NCBI GenBank assembly: GCA_001557505.1
Contig: LSAX01000001.1
Span: forward strand, 248,001-312,000
DNA: 64,000 bases
Direction of reading: 5' to 3'
Source of the DNA: Reticulascus tulasneorum
Lineage: Eukaryota; Ascomycota; Sordariomycetes; Glomerellales; Reticulascaceae
The notes beneath the pieces were generated by a model. The model made no database searches and was not told where the DNA came from. It saw only the letters and a list, made by a program, of their open reading frames with translations. Numbering within the stretch: position 1 is the stretch's first letter; every line of letters begins with the position of its first letter. The position numbers and the translations under genes were made by a program. Positions 22,649 through 33,124 of the stretch are shown in pieces.

Positions 22649-24209
22649 ATGTCGACCTTAGAAGAGCTAGAGGATCTCGATCGCCGGGATCGTGATGACA
22701 AAAAAGACAAGAAGGACGGCGGAGATGACAAAGACAAGGGCGACAAGAAACCATCGGCTGATGGCGATGCTGAGATGCAAGATGCCGAACCAGAGAAGGA
22801 TGATGTTCTGGATGATGAGATCCTCACCCTCAGCACACAGGACATTCAAACCCGGAAGCGCCTGCTCGAGAATGACTCCAGAATTATGAAGAGCGAGCTC
22901 CAACGGTTAACACACGAGAAAGCAAGCATGGGTGAGAAGATCAGGGAGAACGTCGACAAGATCTCCAACAACAGGTATTTTATTCTCCCCCGATGAAGCT
23001 GACTACCGCTGACCTCTGTCCTCACAAGACAACTACCTTATCTGGTCGGCAACGTCGTTGAACTTCTCGACCTCGATCCTACGGCAGAGTCATCCGAGGA
23101 AGGCGCAAACATCGACTTGGATGCTACCCGAGTCGGCAAATCAGCAGTCATCAAGACCTCTACACGGCAAACCATATTCCTCCCGCTCATTGGCTTGGTG
23201 GATCCCACGACCCTCAAGCCTGGTGACTTGATCGGTGTCAACAAGGACTCCTACCTGATATTGGACACTCTACCCGCCGAGTATGATAGCCGTGTCAAGG
23301 CTATGGAGGTGGACGAGAAGCCGACCGAGAAATACACCGATGTTGGAGGGTTGGACAAGCAAATCGAGGAGCTTGTTGAAGCCATTGTCTGGCCTATGAA
23401 AGAAGCCGAACGCTTTAAGAAAATTGGAATCAAGGCCCCGAAGGGTATGCTCAACCTGTGACCTCTACGTGGTACATTTACTAATGACTTACAGGCGCGC
23501 TTATGTACGGCCCTCCTGGCACGGGCAAGACTCTGCTCGCTCGAGCCTGTGCAGCCCAAACGGACGCTACGTTCCTCAAGCTTGCCGGTCCTCAGCTGGT
23601 GCAAATGTTCATCGGAGACGGTGCGAAATTGGTACGAGATTGTTTCGCCCTCGCCAAGGAGAAGGCGCCGGCAATCATTTTCATCGACGAGTTGGATGCC
23701 GTCGGCACGAAGCGTTTCGACAGCGAAAAGAGCGGTGACCGAGAAGTGCAGCGAACTATGCTTGAGCTTCTCAACCAGCTTGATGGTTTCGCCTCTGACG
23801 ATCGTATCAAGGTACTAGCGGCAACCAACCGAGTGGATGTCCTCGACCCAGCTCTGCTGAGATCAGGTCGTCTCGACAGGAAAATCGAGTTTCCCCTGCC
23901 TAACGAGGAAGCTCGAGCACAGATCCTCAAGATCCATTCTCGCAAGATGAAGGTAGATCCAGCTGTGAACTGGAGCGAGTTGGCAAGAAGTACCGATGAG
24001 TTTGGCGGCGCCATGCTGAAGGCTGTTTGCGTCGAAGCTGGAATGATTGCCCTGCGGATGGGAAAGAACAAGATCAGTCACGAGCACTATGTCGATGCAA
24101 TCGCTGAGGTGCAGGCCAAAAAGAAGGATGTAAGCAGTTCCCCAGCTCGTTTTCCTGCAACCTGGACTCAGAAGCTAACCTATCCCAGACTGTCAACTTC
24201 TACGCCTAA
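22649..24209 (+). CDS. RPT5: 26S proteasome regulatory ATPase subunit Rpt5
   Basis: Rpt5 is one of six AAA ATPases in the 19S base that unfold substrates and open the 20S gate. Four exons, 22649-22974, 23029-23444, 23495-24129 and 24189-24209, give 465 aa. The N-terminal part is highly charged ([20 protein letters not shown]) and followed by a coiled coil to about residue 108. The OB domain follows, then the AAA module with Walker A GPPGTGKT (253-260), Walker B IIFIDELD (about 308-315) and sensor ATNR. The last exon has only seven codons (TVNFYA and stop) and supplies the C-terminal HbYX motif FYA, which docks into the alpha ring and opens the gate. An annotation that missed this exon would end the protein in intron sequence and lose the motif. 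No residues appear to be missing. Confidence 0.97.
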
Positions 24210-27200
24210 TCGTTTTCAGTTGATTCTGGCACTCATGGACTGCATGGACTGCCTCTGGGGTTGGGCGATGGAACCACATAGACTGCAACCGATAGACAAC
24301 ATTGTAAGATTACCTAGGACGAGGTGCCTGCCCTCGCCTATAGGAATGGCAAGATCTGTTAGCGAGAGTTTGACTAGTAGCATATACTTGGCGTGATCCT
24401 AGTTTTGTGTTGCATCGCGTTCTATGGCATGAAGAAGTTGTCCACGCCCGGTGCGTTCGTAGCCAATGACTCCAGCTCAATCTCATCGTGGCTTTTATCA
24501 TGACGAGCTAAAGGGGATACCACCGGGGCGTGTCCCAGTCATCGACGGTACTTGTTCCTTTCTGAATCTGTCTTGCAGACGGTGGCTCCGTGAGGCCTCA
24601 TTTCTACATTCTCGAGCTCTATCGTCGAATAACTCGCGACGGTCAAGATAGAAGGAAGCGATCAATGGGCGTCCTCGTGCTTTGCTTTGATCGGCAAATG
24701 AGGCTTAGATAACAACCACTAGCATCGCATGGACCCGCCAGCGGCCGGTTGCCGTATTGTGGGTTCCAGTCCTTGTCAAGCTGATGATGATCTCATGTAG
24801 AGTTTCCAGCGCAGTGGTTTTCTACCTGCTCTGATCTATGCGGGTCCACTCGACCTTCCATACCCTCAACCTCGCCGGCTTGGCTGCCGTCGTTGCGTTG
24901 CCTGCGCGAGTATTGAGCTTTGATAGGATGCCGGCAGCCGTTGTTACCTCGCGGGACGCTTGTAAGGCCGCGATGTGATGGCTCAAAGACGATGATACCC
25001 TATTACGTACCCCAGCGAGATGTAAACTCTCGACGGCACCAGCCAATCCTTCGTAGTTGTTGTGGGGAGCGTCACTAAGCTCGGTCCCGAGCCCTCTTTG
25101 CTCTGAGGCTGCCTCCTACGTGATTCTCGCATCCCGAGTTACACAACCCGTAGCCGATAAACATTTCCGTTTAATCTCTTCTGTCATGTCCCAATCCAGC
25201 CATAAACGAGACCAAACACTCCAAACAAAACCAGCGTGGAGATCCCAATGCGGCAAGCGGCCGAAGTCTGCAGTAATTTTCTAGAACAGCCCGGGGCCAT
25301 GACGCGATGACGAGGCTCAAGCTGCGGCGGCAACCCAACCCCGGATTGCAATGGATCTTGGTTTAACCATGCAGCCGATCCCTACCACACGCGGCAGGGT
25401 GGCGGAAGGTTCGGTTAGAGCATTAAGTGTCTGAAGATGGAAAGTTCCCCGTGGATTTCGGCTGCTAGTGCTATGTGGCTGTTTGCTAGTGGTATGCATC
25501 TCCTTGCACTGGACCTAGTGACGAACTAGCGCTGGATGCTTTGAATTGGCACTGGATGTAGAGGCGATGGTTGGCGGGTGGAGGCTCGGGGTGATTTTGT
25601 GTCAAGTGGGCATAGTGCCCGTCCAAGCTCCACTGAAGGGGAATTAGGAGGTTGTAAAAATGCAAAGGTCTGGCCCCTCATGCCCACTATATTACTTTGA
25701 CGTCTAAGTTACGGACGTAGACTAGAATGTCCTTCCGATATGGAGACTTGAGTGGGGACCGTCATGTCCCAAGGCATCGGATGGGAGAAGGGCACAGCAG
25801 ATGGGTGAGGAGTGACGCGGGTGCGGCGAAGGCTCTCACTCATCATCTTATTAATTCCTTGGTAGCGACCGGTGCTAATAATGAGCGAAGTTTTCTCGCC
25901 CATTCGCCCTACGAGGTGAGACATTTCCATCGCCAGATCAGATCCGCTGCCACAAGCTGCCCGTTTCACTCTCCCACAGCTAGTACTCTGGATTTGCTCT
26001 ATTAATGGCAACAGGCGGCCTGGGAGGCAACGTTGGACAGACTCTAAACTGCAGTGATTGACACCGCTCTGTTGAGAATCCAAGCGGTGATTTTGGCGAT
26101 CTCCTTGCACCACCAGCCACTCAGCCACGCCGTTCCAACCCTGATAGTCGACGGAACACGAAGAGATCGCCGCCGTTGGGCTTATGCCAACAGCGGGTAT
26201 CCCAACGGGCGTGAAATCGTGGATGACGCTCGCCCCGAGCTTGGGCTTGGTGTGTGTGTGCCAAGAGAAGGAGAGGCTAAGAGGCATTGGGTGGTAGTAC
26301 CGGCAGTTAAGGTGCAGGGGAGCCCTGATGTCCACCTCCCGGATCTCTTCCCCAGTTGCATTGAGTTTGCCTCGACAGGCCCAGTCTCCAAGTTTTTTTT
26401 CCCGTTCCTCTCTCCCCGTCAGCCTGAACCGATCAAGGCTTGACGTCGCTTTCTAGATCCCCCGATGACGGCACAGCTTCCTTGGTTGCCGTGAAGAAGA
26501 TGGTTGCGCACCCTGCCTGCGGCATCAGGGGAACCGCCATGCATCGCATCCAGTGGGAACTTGGGAATCCATTGGGGATTTACCCGACCGTCCATCGCCA
26601 CTCAGCCCAGACGTTTCGGTGTGAAAGACCCTCGTCCGAAAGCTACAGCACCGTTATTAATTGCCTACGCCGATCTTCGAGAAGCGTGTCATCACCGGCT
26701 TCCCATGCCTTGGAATCTTGTACCTGAGCCCTCACTGCCTCCACCTCCGTCTCATTCCCACGTTTTCATGCGCTGCACTTGTCCAGGGTTTAGGAGCTTC
26801 AACGTACCATCGCTCTTCCCCTGAGCTATGGACAGGGGCCATGCCCCGTTTCGTCATAGATCGGCTCCCACTAACTTCACCGTTTTGCCATGCGGGATTC
26901 GGGTCTCCATGTGTTGTAAATGGATGGCTGTCATTGCGTCCCAGCCCATTCGGTCGGTGGATTTCTCGCGTTGATTGCAGCTCGGGCGGGGGCTTGCTCT
27001 CTCACTCTTCGCATTTGGCACTTCGTCAGTCAAATTTCTTTGGTTCATGCTTGTCTGGTAGGAAGGTCAGGGAGCTCGAATGTTTGGTTCCGGCCTTGCC
27101 ATCTAACTTTCGGTTTGTGGTCTGATTCCTATGAACGAGGTGTATCCCTGTTCTGGGTGAATGGAAGTTGCCGTATTGCTTGCAGGCCAGCCCGACCTGA

Positions 27201-28265
27201 AGGACGATCCCTTGAGTCGCTATTTCCAGCAGCGCTTGCAGCTGTGGCTCTCCACTCCCAACGCCTCATGAAAGCCGGTGGTGGGTGTGCCACACGATCA
27301 TCTTGATGCTGCTCTGCAGGAAGGGTCCTGGGAGAGCTGAGCTGCAGTGTGGCTATAGACATGAGATCCCCTACATTTGTGCCTGTTTTCCCAAAACAGA
27401 CTCTTCACCACGCATGCAATGACATCCCCTTGGCCAGCTGGTGCGTCAATCTTTGCTTAACACGGGTGTATATGTGCCGTCTTATTCATATATCGGTGTT
27501 CATTGTGGTGTGTCTGAATATGAACCTTATTCGTCATCCCTGCCCCGTGTTGCGGTTCATCAGAAACTGGATTCTCGCCTTGTTTGAGAAGATGGAAAAG
27601 ACGATGATGTCGATTCCGGGCTGGCACCGCTGCCAAGGTCATCTCCAAGAAACAATCCCCCCCCGGCTGCCACTCCCCCATAGATGCAAGTACATGTGGC
27701 AAGGGGCCAAATGAGGTAGGGGATGTAGGGAGGCTCCGTTGACGATTCAGGTACCGATCTCAGGGCGAGCACTGGCCTGCCTGCCTGCCACACTCACACC
27801 AGGTGACTTCATCCCCCTTTATTTGGAGCGAGGAGAGCTTGTCCGGGCCACTCTCGATATCAAGATCGGCGTCTCTCCGTCGTCACTCCCCAGAGAAAGA
27901 GCTATATGTGGCCCATCTAAGACTTCGGGACTATCAATGTCACCCTTACCAGGATTCCGGCGAGGACATGAACCTTGAACCATATCTGCATCCATTGATG
28001 CGGAGCTGGGATTGGGAGTGGGGAGTCGTCATCGAGGTCTGAGGCCTCTGACGACGGTCGAGATGGGCAGACGGCTCATATTACAATGGGGGTGATTTAT
28101 CTATATAAGACTCCCATCCTCACCTCATCTCAGTCTCCTTTTGCATCATCACACTCAAACAATCCAGCTCAACAGTACAAACAACTTCCAAGCTTTTCAA
28201 ACTCATTCCACTACCAAACTCACTCACCTACTCAATACCTTCTCAACAACCACCAAACCGCAAAC
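24210..28265. other. 4.1 kb without a recognisable gene
   Basis: I read both strands and found no family match and no chain of splice-linked exons. The longest frame, 208 codons on the minus strand (25709-26335), begins at a GTG, lacks domains and is probably chance. I see no inverted repeats or transposase remnants. The right end is the promoter of the hydrophobin gene. A long noncoding RNA or a fast-evolving small secreted protein cannot be excluded. Confidence 0.5.
28101..28110 (+). promoter_or_regulatory. TATA-box-like element of the hydrophobin gene
   Basis: The sequence CTATATAAGA lies about 155 bp upstream of the hydrophobin ATG and is followed by a C/T- and CA-rich leader, the usual layout of strongly expressed fungal genes. 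Hydrophobin genes are commonly TATA-driven and developmentally induced. The call is by motif and position. Confidence 0.5.
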
Positions 28266-28621
28266 ATGCAGGTCATCGCAGTCATCGCTACCATCTTCGC
28301 GGGCGTCGCCCTCTCTGTCCCAGTCGTTGAGCGCCAGGTGCCATACGTTCCCTGCACGGGCTTGTACGGCACTTCCCAGTGCTGCGCGACTGACGTCCTC
28401 GGCCTCGTAGACTTGGACTGCGCCAACCCACCTACCGCGCCAACCACCGCAACTGAGTTCACCTCCATCTGCTCTGACATCGGTCAGCGTGCGCGATGCT
28501 GCGTCCTCCCCATTGTAAGTTCTCAACGTGATCCATCATCTGCAAACGCATTTGCTAACTCCATCCCTCCTAGCTCGGCCAGGATGTCCTCTGCCAGACC
28601 CCCGCTGGTGTTGTTGACTAA
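28266..28621 (+). CDS. Class II hydrophobin
   Basis: A secreted surface-active protein that assembles at air-water or cell-wall interfaces and coats hyphae or spores. Exons are 28266-28514 and 28574-28621 (98 aa). A signal peptide (MQVIAVIATIFAGVALSVPV) and a short propiece precede eight cysteines in the class II pattern C-X8-CC-X11-C-X16-C-X8-CC-X10-C. Diagnostic blocks are SQCCATDVLGLVDLDC and ARCCVLPILGQDVLCQTPAG. The 59 bp intron sits after VLPI, between the seventh and eighth cysteines. It resembles HFB-type hydrophobins of Hypocreales. The gene stands alone in a gene-poor stretch, with about 4 kb empty upstream and 1.7 kb downstream. Confidence 0.95.
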
Positions 28622-30385
28622 ATCCGCCAATGTTCGAAACCTGAAACAGGCGAACAAGCTGGTGTACGATGAATACTTGTACGAAAGATGTATAATATGA
28701 GATGAGATGAGATGATAAAAGGCAACATATTGGGTAGATTCAGGCTTGGTGCAGGGCCCTGAGGTTTTGATGGGCTTCTTCTGGTGTCTAATAGGACTCT
28801 TGGGGCTTTGGACTTGGTAACATGTACTAGTCTTTCACGAGTATCGGCTTTGGCCAACTTAATCTGAAAGTTCTTCAACATAATTACCTCATTATTCTAT
28901 GCTTTGTGATTCTGTGGCATCTGAATCGAACTGTTCGGTTTATAAACGACCTGAAAATCGAATGGGGCTGTCTTCTGCTATTTATCATTGTCCTCGTTCA
29001 GCAATATCATTGACCAGAAACATGAGGCTAGAACGTATGCCGACCGCGACAATGAGGCAAATGACCTCTAATTGGCCATGTCGGCATGGTGGGTTGACAC
29101 TAGATGCTATTGTGCATGGCTGGCAACCTTTGTTTCTTTGGCCAAATGTAGCATCTGGGGCTAATATTCTCAGTAGAATCGAATAAGTGACTGGCAGGGG
29201 GGAGCCGGCAAACCCTCTTTGTAAACCCAAGTGGAATAGCTACAACAACTAAAGGTGCACACCGAGACAATGAAAGGTGACCGACCTTGTGGCATCCTTA
29301 TTTGCTGAACGGTTCGCAGATCGGCTGAAATTGGCAATACCCAAGATTGAAGATTGTGACGCAAACCCTGCGGCTGGTCGGAGATTATAGATGAAGTCCA
29401 TATTAAGAATCCATCCCGCTGGGCAAAGGCCTGGACTCTTTCTTGGGAGAACGAACAGCTTTTTGGTGATGGGCACGTTGGAGGTCACTTTAGCGTGATT
29501 TACCCCACGAATTATCCGCCAGCCACTGTGGCACAACCACTGACATCGATGAAAAAATGGTTGATGTGGCGGTGCGTTACAGGGCCCAATGGGTGGTCTT
29601 CAGCGGGGTTGCCACAAAATGACATCACCGGAGCTTTAGCTCCTGCCGCCTTTAAGGTCCAGACCGCTCCTAGTGGCTGGTGCAACAGCTACCCACACCT
29701 CCTATGACGCAAACAAGACCAGCTTCATGAACATTCAGACGAGGAATCATAAACTTTTAAGATTGAAAGTCTACAGTTAGGAGGACCTCAAGTCGGAATA
29801 TTGAAGGCAGCGTAGTCTTTAGAGCTTCACAGACTTTGACCATGACTTACAGAGGACGATAGCTCCCTCCATAGGTGATTCGGTTGCAACTGCCTGGGGA
29901 GTTTTTGCTGGCAGCTACGTCATTCCGCACTCCAGGCTAACCACTCCCAAGCTGTCCCGTGAAGGCGCCTGCCATCGCGATTTGAGCTGATCATCGCGAC
30001 TTGTGGCCACTAATGCATTAAATGTGCCTCGCTCTGGGGCAATTGCGTCCCTCCAAACCACCAGGCACGAGGCATGTGCAAACTGCACAAAGAAAAGTAA
30101 ACCAATGAGACACGAAATTTCCAGCTGGTTCGGTGGCCAGCCACAATCCCACAGTGACGTGATAGATTCCTGAAGTGAGCACACAACATTTGGCCCTTGC
30201 TCTAACCTTCGTTGCGTACCTTTTCTTCCTTTTCACTTTTTCTCCTCCGCAAACAAAAGCGCCCCCCTTGGCAACCTTTTCCATTCCTCGGGTTCTTCTG
30301 CTCTTCCCATCTACATCTGCTCATTTCCCATTCGTGATACCCTCATCATACACATCTTCATTGGAAGATTGAATACTCTGCAAAA
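28622..30385. other. Intergenic, no gene recognised
   Basis: This is about 1.76 kb between the hydrophobin gene and the Ish1/Msc1 gene. Only short unsupported frames occur. The last 200 bp are strongly C/T-rich, consistent with a fungal promoter and leader. Confidence 0.45.
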
Positions 30386-32348
30386 ATGAGATTCCTCCCT
30401 GCCGTCCTCTCGGTAGCTCTAGCTACCCAGGGCGTCCTCGCCAGCACCTGGTTCTCCAAGGCCGGTAAGTGCTTTGCTCGGGATGAAGCTCTACTGGATT
30501 TCTATGGCGTGCTGACTTTTCCTCCTTCAAGCTTACAACAAATGGCATGAGACGGAGCTGGAGCGGTGGCTCTCCGACCACGACGTCCCGTACCCCACTC
30601 CAGCTGATCGAAAAGATCTCGAGAAGCTGATTGAGAAGAACTGGAATGACAACGTCGTCTCCCCTTACAACTCTTGGGACACCGAGAAGCTCACCTCCTA
30701 CCTCAAGGCGAAAGGCGTCGAGACCAAGGATGGCGCTGCTGCGAGCAAGGATTCGTTGGTTTCCCAGGTCAAAGGCTCTTGGTATGAAACCGGTGACCAG
30801 GCCCAACAGTCCTGGATTAGTGTCAAGGATTGGATTCTCGACACCTGGACCGACAGCCAGCTCAAGGCTTTCTGTGACAAGCACAATATTCCTGGTGAGA
30901 CACCACCAGCTTGCTACCTTCCCAACACGTCTTCTAACTGGTAACCCATCAAGTTCCTCAACCACGAAAGCGTGATACCCTCCTCCAGAAGGTTCGCTCC
31001 AACTATGAGACTGTCGCTCAGAAGGCGGGCGAGACCGTCTCTTACCCCGGAAATTGGCTGTACGAATCCTGGTCTGGTATGTTTGCCCATCACGCGAGTT
31101 CGGCGAACAGAGCTAATGGTCGACCCAGAATCTGACTTAAAGGAGTGGCTTGACTCTCACGGATTCCCAGCTCCACAGCCGTCTACTGTAAGTCTTCTCC
31201 AGTACTGACCGGAGCTCAAGCTTACACTGTATGCAGCGCGACAAGCTTATTGCCTCCGTCCGCCGCAACTCCCGCCTTGCATATCTCAAGGCTCAAGATC
31301 AGACTGCCAGCGCTTCCGCCAGTGCCCATGCTGCCTATGCCACTCTAACTGACATGGTCATCAACGCATGGAGCGATTCCCAGCTCAAGGAGTTCTGTGA
31401 CAAGAACAGCATTCCCGGTACGTTGCCATACCCGCACTTAGCAAACAAAAGTCTAACATGATTCTAGTCCCACAAGGCACCAAGACCGAACAGCTCCGAG
31501 CTCTCGTCCGCAAGCACCGAGCTGAATTCTTGGATGATACTGTTTCGGCCAAGGCCGCCAACGCTTACGGCGCTGCCACCTCCAGCGCTGGAAACCAGTA
31601 TGCCAAGGCGACTGATGGTGCATCTCGCGCCGCCCAGGAAGCTTTCAATGAGGCCGTCGAAACCTGGTCTGAGAGCCGACTCAAGGGTTATCTTGACGCT
31701 CGTGGCGTAGTATGTACAATCTGGTCGCTGCACATCTGCTCGCCATACTGACTTTGTTGTTAGCCGGTTCCACATGCGGGCAAGAAGGACGAACTCCGAG
31801 CCCTAGTACGAAAGCACCAGCACAAGGCTGCTACCGGTTGGAGTGCTTGGACCTACGACGACTGGAGCGTTGAGAATCTGAAGAAGTACCTCACCTCCAG
31901 TGGTAATTCCGCTGCCAAGAAGGTTGGGTCTAAGAAGGACGCCACCCGTGACGAACTCGTCAGCGCGGCTCAGTCAGCATACACCTCGGCATCTTCTGCG
32001 GGCGGAGATTCATACGCCTCAGTGACTAGCTACTTGACCCAGGCTACCGCGTCTGCCAAGAAGAGCACCTTTGACACTTGGAGCGAAAGCGAGCTGAAGT
32101 CCTACCTGGACAGCTATGGCGTCCCTGTCCCTCAGGGATCTACCCTCAATGAGCTTCGAGCATACGCCCGAAAGCAATACACCTACTTCAAGTACGGCAC
32201 ATCGACGCCTACCGAGACACTCTTTGCCAAGATTGGAGAGTCTGTTAAGGACACCTGGAACTGGGTCGCCAGCCAGGTCGGTATTGGCGCCGATGCCGCT
32301 CAGAAGGCAGCCGGCGATGCTAAGGCAAAGGTCAAGGAGGAGTTGTAA
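30386..32348 (+). CDS. Ish1/Msc1-family stress and nuclear-envelope protein
   Basis: Seven exons, 30386-30464, 30532-30894, 30954-31076, 31129-31187, 31237-31417, 31468-31709 and 31764-32348, encode 543 aa. A signal peptide (MRFLPAVLSVALATQGVLAS) leads to about eight copies of a 35-50 residue Ish1 repeat (PF10281 type), each built as W-S/T-E-S-x-L-K-x-[YWF]-L/C-D-x-x-G/N-[IV]-P followed by a basic helix. Examples are TWTDSQLKAFCDKHNIP, SWSESDLKEWLDSHGFP and TWSESRLKGYLDARGV. Yeast Msc1 and fission yeast Ish1 are secretory-route or nuclear-envelope proteins induced by stress; the exact role here is unknown. Several introns fall at equivalent places in different repeats, which suggests growth by duplication of intron-containing units. 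The end of the protein is Ala/Lys-rich. Confidence 0.92.
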
Positions 32349-33124
32349 ATGCTCCGTTTCATCTTTCGACCAACTTGTAAGGGGACGTGAACACCGGATG
32401 CGATCCTAGCAACGATGGCATGGATCGACGATGGATGATAAAATTGGCATTTCCTTTTCTTTTTGACCAATGGTTCGTACCAGGAGGCTTCGCATGGTGC
32501 AAGGTGGATTCCGTTCAGAGCTGAGGAGTGATACCGGCATGGGATGCTTTCTACTACCCCTTCCTGTTCTGAGGCTTTTGACTGTACATTAACACATTCG
32601 CGCAATGGGGGGAAGGTCAAAACACAATCAACACATTATTTTAGTCACCAGGTGTCGAGTTCCAAGTCGTAGCTTCAAGTACAAGGTGAACCAATGTCCT
32701 CCAACAGAGCACTGACAACTTCATTAGACGATGGGGCTGCCAGAGAATTCTCTTTCAGGTAATGATAAGGTCAGCTGACTGATCTCCAGCGTTCGGCATG
32801 ACGCAAGCCCAGGTCAACGCGTGTTGGGCGAATAAGCGAGCAGAGACCAAGTCATGGATTCTGAGACGATCCTTGCATCACCCTAAAGGCTGTTGGTTTA
32901 TGTGAAAATGAGGGCATTCTATTGTTCTACAGACACGATGCAGCATCTATCCTAAGACAGCTATCAGAGAACCTAAAGTAGATCTGCAGCACGACTCCCT
33001 AGGCAGTGACTTAGTATAACTGTCAACCTCGCCAACTTCTGTAACACTTAGACACATCTGTCCAACTTTGGTCCACTTGTAATTCAGTAGAGAACCTTTA
33101 ACAATAACCCAGGTTTTCGCATCA
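32349..33124. other. Convergent intergenic region
   Basis: This is about 780 bp between the 3' ends of the Ish1/Msc1 and MYND genes. No gene is supported. It marks the change from core-type genes on the left to accessory-type genes on the right. Confidence 0.4.

Noticed and set aside
25709..26335. 208-codon minus-strand frame in the gene-free interval
   Set aside because: GTG start, no domain, no matching introns; chance frame is more likely.
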